A stretch of DNA of 64,000 nucleotides, taken from assembly GCF_014635305.1 (NCBI RefSeq), contig NZ_BMCS01000001.1, positions 806,001 through 870,000 on the forward strand, given 5' to 3'. Source of the stretch: Williamsia phyllosphaerae. GTDB lineage: Bacteria > Actinomycetota > Actinomycetes > Mycobacteriales > Mycobacteriaceae. The position numbers and the translations under genes are program-made. The notes under the pieces are model-generated. The model worked only from the letters and a program-made list of their open reading frames with translations. It was not told where the DNA came from and searched no databases. This document shows, one piece after another, positions 58,717 through 64,000 of this stretch. Each line of letters opens with the position of its first letter. Positions within the stretch are counted from its first letter, which is position 1.

Positions 58717-60105
58717 TCACACCCGCGGAGTCCTGACCACATGCCCGACGCGGAGAACACCGTTCGGGTCGTGCTCCTCGGCCAACGCAGCCAGCCACGC
58801 CCTGGTCTCTTCGTCGTAGCAGCGGGCGAGAGAATCGGGATCCGCCGCGGGCGAGAAGTTGGGGAACTCACCACCTGTCGACCACGGGGCCATCGCCTCG
58901 ATCACCCGCGCCGCGTGTGCGGGAATCGCATCGGCGACCGGGGGGACCAACACACCGATCGTGAGAAGCGAGTAGGCCGCGCCACGGTGACAGAAGGCGT
59001 CTGCGGCGCCCCCGCGCGCCATCTCCCCTCCGAGCAAACGGAGTTCGACGATCGCCTGCGGCGAGCCGGAGCCGGCACCGGCCACCTCGATCATCGTCTC
59101 GACTGCGTCGACTGTCAGTTCCGAGAGCAACGTGTGCCGCTCGTGAGCGGGCATCGGGTCGACCGGATCGGAATGGACCGCGCCGATGTCGCGGTAGGGC
59201 ATCACCCCGATCGTGTCGACGACAGGGGTGGCCACGGCCCGCATCGGACCGAGCTCGGCCTCTGCGGCGTCTGGATCGCCCACCGAGGCATATCGGACTG
59301 CGACGGTGAATCTCCCCGCCAGTGGTGGCGGCACATCCGGTGCCTGCGGCAACTGCAGGAAGGCGATGGAGGTGGTGACGTCGTCGGAGAGATCAGCGGT
59401 CCACCTGCGCCAGGCGCGCAGAACCGCCGCGGAGTCGGATCCATCGAAATACAACGCACCGCCGTATATCTCGGCGATCGGGAGGAGGTCGATCTCCACC
59501 GACGTCACGATGCCCAAGGTGCCCTTGCCACCACACAGTCCGGCGAACAGATCCGGCCGGGCGGCCGGGGTGACGTGCAGCTGCTCGCCGGTACCGGTCA
59601 CCAGGTCGAACGACCGGACCCGGTCGCAGGCCAGCCCGACCGACCGGACGAGGGGACCCACGCCCGCGCCGGTGAGGAAGCCGATCACACCGACATCCGG
59701 TGCCGATCCGACGACCGGTGCCAGACCGTGCACCGCGGCCAGGTCGATCACCTGCTGCCACCGCACACCGGCTCCCACACGGGCAGTACGGGTCTCGGGA
59801 TCGATCACGCAGCCGGTGAGGGATGCGGTGTGCACGAGGATCGACGACTCATCGATCGGCAGGGCCCCGTGACCGGTCGAGGCGACCGCGACGGTGAGTC
59901 CGTGCGCAGCAGCAACTCGCATGGTGGCGCTCACGTCATCACCGGAGGTGGCGAGCACCACCGCACTCGGGCTGACCTCGACATCCAGTCTCCACGGGAC
60001 CGCCCTGTCGTACCCCGGCTCGCCCGGGCCGGCGACGACACCTTCGACGGCGGCGCGCAGATCGGGAATCGGATCGGTGGTCGGCGGTGCGGCGAGCGTG
60101 CTCAT
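58717..60105 (-). CDS. FAD-binding (VAO/BBE-type) oxidoreductase
   Basis: 462 residues from ATG at 60105 with TGAGGA upstream. FAD-binding PCMH domain: VAVASTGHGALP (His suitable for covalent flavin), GAGVRWQQVI, GFLTGAGVGPLVRSVGL; substrate domain and C-terminal berberine-bridge-like tail DPNGVLRVGHVVR. Oxidises a sugar, alcohol or amine-type substrate; unknown. The repeat copy upstream suggests co-regulation with maeA-fumC. Confidence 0.88.
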   Translation of the reverse strand: MSTLAAPPTTDPIPDLRAAVEGVVAGPGEPGYDRAVPWRLDVEVSPSAVVLATSGDDVSATMRVAAAHGLTVAVASTGHGALPIDESSILVHTASLTGCVIDPETRTARVGAGVRWQQVIDLAAVHGLAPVVGSAPDVGVIGFLTGAGVGPLVRSVGLACDRVRSFDLVTGTGEQLHVTPAARPDLFAGLCGGKGTLGIVTSVEIDLLPIAEIYGGALYFDGSDSAAVLRAWRRWTADLSDDVTTSIAFLQLPQAPDVPPPLAGRFTVAVRYASVGDPDAAEAELGPMRAVATPVVDTIGVMPYRDIGAVHSDPVDPMPAHERHTLLSELTVDAVETMIEVAGAGSGSPQAIVELRLLGGEMARGGAADAFCHRGAAYSLLTIGVLVPPVADAIPAHAARVIEAMAPWSTGGEFPNFSPAADPDSLARCYDEETRAWLAALAEEHDPNGVLRVGHVVRTPRV

Positions 60106-60175
60106 GATCGTCCTCAAGGTCGGGAGTCGCGGTCTTTCCCGACGCTAAAGGCGCCCACCCGGCCACGCCCACCGC

Positions 60176-60215
60176 GTTAGTCGAAGATGCAAGTGGCCAT
60201 AGCCAAAACGCACAG
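60176..60215 (-). promoter_or_regulatory. 40-bp repeat, copy 2 (FAD oxidoreductase promoter)
   Basis: Runs from gttagtcgaag to aaaacgcacag, 71 bases upstream of the FAD gene start. Differences from copy 1 are at positions 6, 12, 18 and 19. It lies just past the 3' end of a LysR gene. Confidence 0.7.
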
Positions 60216-60220
60216 CAGTG

Positions 60221-61129
60221 TCATACGGGTCCCGAACGACGCACGGCCTCGACGTCGTCACCGTGAAGCTGTTCGAGGAACGACGCGAGCAGGGGCGGGA
60301 TGTAGACGGCCGAATAGACCAGCGTTGCGCGCGCGACCATCGCCGGTTGCAGCGGCAACGCTCGTCCGCCCGCGGCCACCACCGACCGCGACATCGGCTC
60401 GGTCATCACCGCGGCGCCGACGCCACCGGTCACCAGACCGGGCAGGGCGACCAGCGGTATCCCGCTGAGGACGATCACGGGCTGTACGTGGACCGACTGC
60501 AGTGCCACGAAGGCCTCGTCGCCGCCGACCGTGCGCGCGCTGGTCGCCATCCGGAGGGGACCGGCGGCCACCAACTCCTCGAAGCTCTCGATGTGTCCGA
60601 GGGCGGGCGGCAACGCCAACACCAGCACCTGATCGAACAGCCATTCGCTCTCCAGATCGTCGGGGGCGTCGGCGTCGAGGACGATCGCGGTCTCGATCGT
60701 CCCGGCCCGCAGGGCGTCGATCGCCTCTGCGGGATCGGTGATCGGCACGACGTCGATGCGCGCCTCGGGGCGTGAAGCGGCGAACGACAGGGCGAGGTCA
60801 GGCATCACCAGTCCGTAGGAGACCCCGACGGTGACCGCCAACGTCATCGGCCCGGATCGCCCCTCCCGCAACCCCTCAATCAGGCGTTCGACGACCCGGT
60901 GATCCAGAACCGCCTGCCGCGCGGGCGGCAGCACTGCGGCACCCTCGGGGGTCAGAACGAGCGCGTTGCCGGTGCGATGGAACAGGGTGATCCCCAGTTC
61001 GGCCTCGAGGTTCTTCAGAGCGCTCGACACCGTCGGCTGGCTGACCCCGAGTGCGCGAGCCGCGTTGCCGAGCCCCTGTTCGTCGGCGATGGCAACCAGG
61101 CACTCGAGCATCGATGTCGTCACGTTCAC
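60221..61129 (-). CDS. LysR-type regulator 1
   Basis: 302 residues from GTG; ATG at 61111 is possible. HTH: LGNAARALGVSQPTVSSALK near the N-terminus, then a LysR substrate-binding domain. It is divergent from a second LysR with start codons about 19 bases apart. It is the best candidate for reading the 40-bp repeats upstream of the FAD gene and maeA, both transcribed the same way downstream of it. Ligand perhaps a C4 acid; that is inference. Confidence 0.92.
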   Translation of the reverse strand: MNVTTSMLECLVAIADEQGLGNAARALGVSQPTVSSALKNLEAELGITLFHRTGNALVLTPEGAAVLPPARQAVLDHRVVERLIEGLREGRSGPMTLAVTVGVSYGLVMPDLALSFAASRPEARIDVVPITDPAEAIDALRAGTIETAIVLDADAPDDLESEWLFDQVLVLALPPALGHIESFEELVAAGPLRMATSARTVGGDEAFVALQSVHVQPVIVLSGIPLVALPGLVTGGVGAAVMTEPMSRSVVAAGGRALPLQPAMVARATLVYSAVYIPPLLASFLEQLHGDDVEAVRRSGPV

Positions 61130-61131
61130 GG

Positions 61132-61141
61132 CACAATTGTG
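61132..61141. promoter_or_regulatory. palindrome between the LysR genes
   Basis: cacaattgtg is a perfect 10-bp palindrome just upstream of both LysR start codons. If the starts are internal, as is possible (61111 and 61176), it lies centrally in a ~65-base shared promoter. Confidence 0.45.
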
Positions 61142-61148
61142 ATCGTTG

Positions 61149-62063
61149 ATGTCCGACGACCACCGATGGGACCCGATGGAGATCTCCTCCCGACTGCTTC
61201 GCCAGTGCGTGGCGATCGCAGACGCAGGAACGATGAGCGCGGCGGCGCAGGAGCTCGGGCTCAGTCCGTCCGCGCTCTCGCGGGCCCTCGCGCGGTTCGA
61301 GGAACAGACGCAGCTCACGGTCTTCCGCCGTCAGGGCTCGCGTCTGGAACCCACCGAAGTCGGTCGGGATCTGCTTCGTGCGGCTCGACGCGTGGTCACC
61401 GATCTCGACCTCGTGTCGTCTGTCGCGGCCGATGCCGCCGGTGGTCGGGCGGGAACGATCACGATCGCGGCGCCGCCGGGTGCGGCCGGCTCCCCTCTAC
61501 CCGAGCTGATCGCCGCCGCGCTGCGCGGACGCCCGCACCTCACGGTCGACATCGAGCGGGTGCAGTCGTCGACCGAGGCGGTCGAGTCGCTGCGGGCCGG
61601 TCGTTGCGAGCTTGCCCTGGTGCCGCGCCTGGCCACACCGCCCGATCTCGCCGGGGTACACATCGGCAGACACGAACTCACCTTGATCATCCCCTCTGCG
61701 TGGATCCACAAGGGGCGCATCGTCACCGACGACCACGAGCTGCGCTGGCTCGGCGAATTCCCCTACGTGGCGGGCCGACCCGGCACCTCCTCGACCCACG
61801 CGATGGCCCGTCTGCGGCGCGCCGGTGCGCGGCCACGCGCAGTCGTCACCAACGCGCCCCTCGCCTCGATCCACGGTCTCGTGGCCGCGGGTGTCGGGGC
61901 GGCGATCGTCACGAAGAAGTCCGTGCCGCACAATGATTCGCAGATCCGAGCGATCGAATTGCGACCGCCGCTGGACTATCCGCTCACCCTGATGCACCGA
62001 CCCGGCGAACAGTCTCCGGTGGCCCAGGTCTTCCTCGAGAGCGCGGTGGAACTCGACGGCTGA
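61149..62063 (+). CDS. LysR-type regulator 2
   Basis: 304 residues from ATG at 61149; ATG at 61176 (MEISSRLLRQC) is a good alternative. HTH: MSAAAQELGLSPSALSRALA. Ligand-binding domain follows. Not obviously paired with a target gene besides the divergent LysR. Possibly cross-regulates it. Confidence 0.92.
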   Translation: MSDDHRWDPMEISSRLLRQCVAIADAGTMSAAAQELGLSPSALSRALARFEEQTQLTVFRRQGSRLEPTEVGRDLLRAARRVVTDLDLVSSVAADAAGGRAGTITIAAPPGAAGSPLPELIAAALRGRPHLTVDIERVQSSTEAVESLRAGRCELALVPRLATPPDLAGVHIGRHELTLIIPSAWIHKGRIVTDDHELRWLGEFPYVAGRPGTSSTHAMARLRRAGARPRAVVTNAPLASIHGLVAAGVGAAIVTKKSVPHNDSQIRAIELRPPLDYPLTLMHRPGEQSPVAQVFLESAVELDG

Positions 62064-62090
62064 ACTGCACCGATCAGGCAGTCGTGAGCA

Positions 62091-62687
62091 TCAGCTGATC
62101 AGCACGCCGCGCAGGGCCACGTCGGCGAGCAGGTCGGCCTCGGCGCGATTCAGGGGTGCATGCCCCGAGACCAGACGAAAGATGATGGGACCGAACAGGA
62201 CATCGTTCACGGCCTGGAAGTCCAATGCGGGGTCGACCTCACCGCGATCGATGCCCCGTTGCCACGTCGCGAGAACCACCTCACGGCGGTGGTCGAGAAA
62301 GCGGGTACGCAACAGATCTCCGGCCACCGGATCGGTGACGGCGGCTGCGAGCAACTCAGCATAGATGCGGCCCTGCGCGGTCGCGTAGAACTCGGCGACC
62401 ATACGCATGTGGGCGCGCAGATCACCTTCCGTGCTACCGGTATCAGGGGGCGTGACGGTGTCGGTCATGTGGTGAGCGAATGCCTCGACCGCGAGCGTCA
62501 GCCTGTTGGGCCAGTGCTTGTACAGCGTCGTCTTGCTGGCTCCCGACTGCGCGCTGACGGCATCTGTTGTCGCCGCTGCCAACCCTCCCGCGGCGAGGAG
62601 TTCGGCCGTTGCCTCGAGTACCGCTTCGTGCACCCGCCGCGACCGTGGGCGGTCGAGCCGCGACGACGGCTGTGGTGCGCCACTCAT
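62091..62687 (-). CDS. TetR-family regulator
   Basis: 198 residues. HTH: TTDAVSAQSGASKTTLYKHW (near 41-60). A TetR_C_11-like domain behind it. Its ATG overlaps the SDR stop by four bases, so it is co-transcribed with the SDR and may repress it through the palindrome upstream at 63548. Confidence 0.93.
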   Translation of the reverse strand: MSGAPQPSSRLDRPRSRRVHEAVLEATAELLAAGGLAAATTDAVSAQSGASKTTLYKHWPNRLTLAVEAFAHHMTDTVTPPDTGSTEGDLRAHMRMVAEFYATAQGRIYAELLAAAVTDPVAGDLLRTRFLDHRREVVLATWQRGIDRGEVDPALDFQAVNDVLFGPIIFRLVSGHAPLNRAEADLLADVALRGVLIS

Positions 62688-63523
62688 GCGAATGCGGTGG
62701 CCGTCGCGATGGCACGGGTGGCATCCAGATCCGCCGAGACGGCGGTCATCTTGGCCTCCATCCCCGCCACCGCATCAGCGCCCAGGGGAAGACGCAACGG
62801 AGGGTCCGGACGCCCTGCCACGTCGACGATCGCGGCCGCCGCTTTGATGGGGTCGCCCTGCTGAGTTCGGTTGCGCGCGACCGCGCCCTCTCTGGTGCGT
62901 CCCGAGGTGTCGGCGTAGTCGGCGATGATCGCGCGCGCCGTGTCCAATGAACTCCCGTCGAGGAAGTCGGTGCGGAACACGCCCGGTTCGACGAGCGTGA
63001 CCGCGATTCCCAACGGTGACAACTCGTTACGCAACGCCTCACCGAGGCCCTCGACCGCGAACTTCGACGCCCCGTAGATGCCCCAGCCGGCGCCGGGCTG
63101 ACTGAAACCTCCCATCGAACTCATCATGATCAGGTGCCCTGAACGCTGTCGGCGGAGCACCGGCAGAACCGCACGAGTCACCGCCAACACCCCGAAGACG
63201 TTGACCTCAAACAACGCACGGGTCTCGCTGTCCGACACCTCCTCCACCGCACCGACCATGCCACGCCCGGCGTTGTTGACCACCACATCGATTCGTCCGA
63301 ATCGTTCGATTGCCGACTCCACGGCCGCCTCGACCTGGGCCTTATCGGTCACATCGACCGCTGCGGTCATCAACCGATCGGCAGACCCGGTGACATCGAT
63401 GCGTTCGGTGATCTCCTCCGGGCGCCGCGCACACGCGACAACAGCATCACCACCATCCAGGGCTTGCCGCACGATCTCGAGGCCGAATCCTCGTGAAGCA
63501 CCGGTCACCATCCACACCTTCAT
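62684..63523 (-). CDS. short-chain dehydrogenase/reductase
   Basis: 279 residues, classical SDR. NADP site VTGASRGFGLEI, NNAGRG, Ser in MMSSMGG and catalytic YGASK (YxxxK). Substrate unknown. First gene of an SDR-TetR operon. Confidence 0.94.
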   Translation of the reverse strand: MKVWMVTGASRGFGLEIVRQALDGGDAVVACARRPEEITERIDVTGSADRLMTAAVDVTDKAQVEAAVESAIERFGRIDVVVNNAGRGMVGAVEEVSDSETRALFEVNVFGVLAVTRAVLPVLRRQRSGHLIMMSSMGGFSQPGAGWGIYGASKFAVEGLGEALRNELSPLGIAVTLVEPGVFRTDFLDGSSLDTARAIIADYADTSGRTREGAVARNRTQQGDPIKAAAAIVDVAGRPDPPLRLPLGADAVAGMEAKMTAVSADLDATRAIATATAFA

Positions 63524-63547
63524 GGTCTTCCTCTCGTCAACCTGAAC

Positions 63548-63565
63548 GTACTGTACTCACAGTAC
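63548..63565. promoter_or_regulatory. TetR-type operator upstream of the SDR operon
   Basis: gtactgtactcacagtac: perfect 7-bp arms, 4-base spacer, 24 bases upstream of the SDR start. The epimerase gene on the other strand starts 135 bases away. Confidence 0.7.
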
Positions 63566-63699
63566 ACATAGTGCTCGACGACTGGCCCCACATCCCGCCC
63601 ATGCCCAGCGGGCATCACAGGCGACCGAGCAGGTATTGGACGTCGGCGCGACATCGCGGCACGGTGAAGTGGAACCAATTGCGATGGAAAGGAATTGAC

Positions 63700-64000
63700 A
63701 TGAAGATCTTTCTCACCGGAGGGTCCGGGTACATCGGACAGTCGATCATCAGCGAGCTCGTCCGGCAGGACCACAGCGTGGAGGCGCTGGCCCGGAGCGA
63801 GCGCGCCGACACCGCGGTCCAGGCTGTCGGCGCCACCGCGGTTCGGGGCGGTCTCGGCGACCTCGACGTCCTCAATCAGGCCGCCGCACGCGCCGAGGCG
63901 GTCATCCACCTCGCTCAGGCGTCGGGCGGAGACGAGGATCTGGCTGCCGCGACGGCGATGCAGGACGGGATCGGCGCAGGGGTCTACATCCACACCGGCG
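63700..64000 (+). CDS. NAD-dependent epimerase/dehydratase family, truncated by window end
   Basis: First 100 residues, from ATG with AAAGGA six bases upstream. MKIFLTGGSGYIGQSII is the dinucleotide-binding GxxGxxG start of an extended or atypical SDR, followed by AVIHLAQASG. The C-terminal part lies outside the window. Divergent from the SDR-TetR operon, whose operator could also affect it. Confidence 0.85.
   Translation, partial: MKIFLTGGSGYIGQSIISELVRQDHSVEALARSERADTAVQAVGATAVRGGLGDLDVLNQAAARAEAVIHLAQASGGDEDLAAATAMQDGIGAGVYIHTG

Overview
The window is high-GC, gene-dense DNA from a mycolic-acid actinobacterium, most like Gordonia or a close relative. The main evidence is an mmpL3 block (two P-loop-like genes, trmB, NYN-domain gene, mmpL3) beside pckG, which from memory matches the M. 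tuberculosis Rv0206c-Rv0211 neighbourhood. An AI-2E exporter (Rv0205-like) and an M13 peptidase (zmp1-like) lie nearby. fadA/fadB, an acrA1-type acyl-CoA reductase and a tandem TetR regulator fit the same group. I see no rRNA, tRNA, insertion sequence, prophage or CRISPR. No gene-free stretch exceeds 300 bases.

Layout. 1-4.7 kb: a MacB-like ABC exporter pair with two palindromes in its promoter region, and a secreted phytase-esterase-like protein. 4.7-14.1 kb: pckG, a small Asp-rich protein, two degenerate P-loop proteins, trmB, the NYN gene and mmpL3. 14.1-23.4 kb: DUF2339 membrane protein, an AI-2E exporter/histidine kinase/LuxR regulator operon, a YbhN-like membrane protein, DUF3054 and an ABC-F ATPase. 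23.4-33.8 kb: two alpha/beta hydrolases, a PBP-like lipoprotein that has lost its catalytic motifs, pirin, M13 peptidase, a GAF-ANTAR regulator, a GNAT-like protein and an MCP-type hydrolase.

33.8-35.9 kb is the most striking part: a fenestrated, xanthorhodopsin/actinorhodopsin-type proton-pump rhodopsin divergent from a Brp/Blh beta-carotene dioxygenase that would make its retinal. The ~190-bp shared control region has direct and inverted repeats, and a long hairpin closes the rhodopsin gene. Together they form a two-gene light-harvesting cassette.

35.9-45.4 kb: a Baeyer-Villiger-type monooxygenase, a TetR/MFS efflux pair with a nested palindrome, fadA-fadB beta-oxidation, and a divergent tandem-TetR gene overlapping a class III adenylate cyclase. 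45.4-49.2 kb: a reductase-like protein and a molybdate operon (HTH-Mop regulator, modA, modB, modC). 49.2-55.2 kb: surE, a methyltransferase, acrA1, HxlR/MBL and ArsR/SnoaL regulator-enzyme pairs, and a gene remnant. 55.2-62.1 kb: a C4 node (malic enzyme, fumarase, small membrane protein), an FAD oxidoreductase and two divergent LysR genes. A 40-bp repeat sits about 70 bp upstream of both maeA and the FAD gene and probably ties them into one regulon. 62.1-64.0 kb: a TetR/SDR operon and a truncated epimerase.
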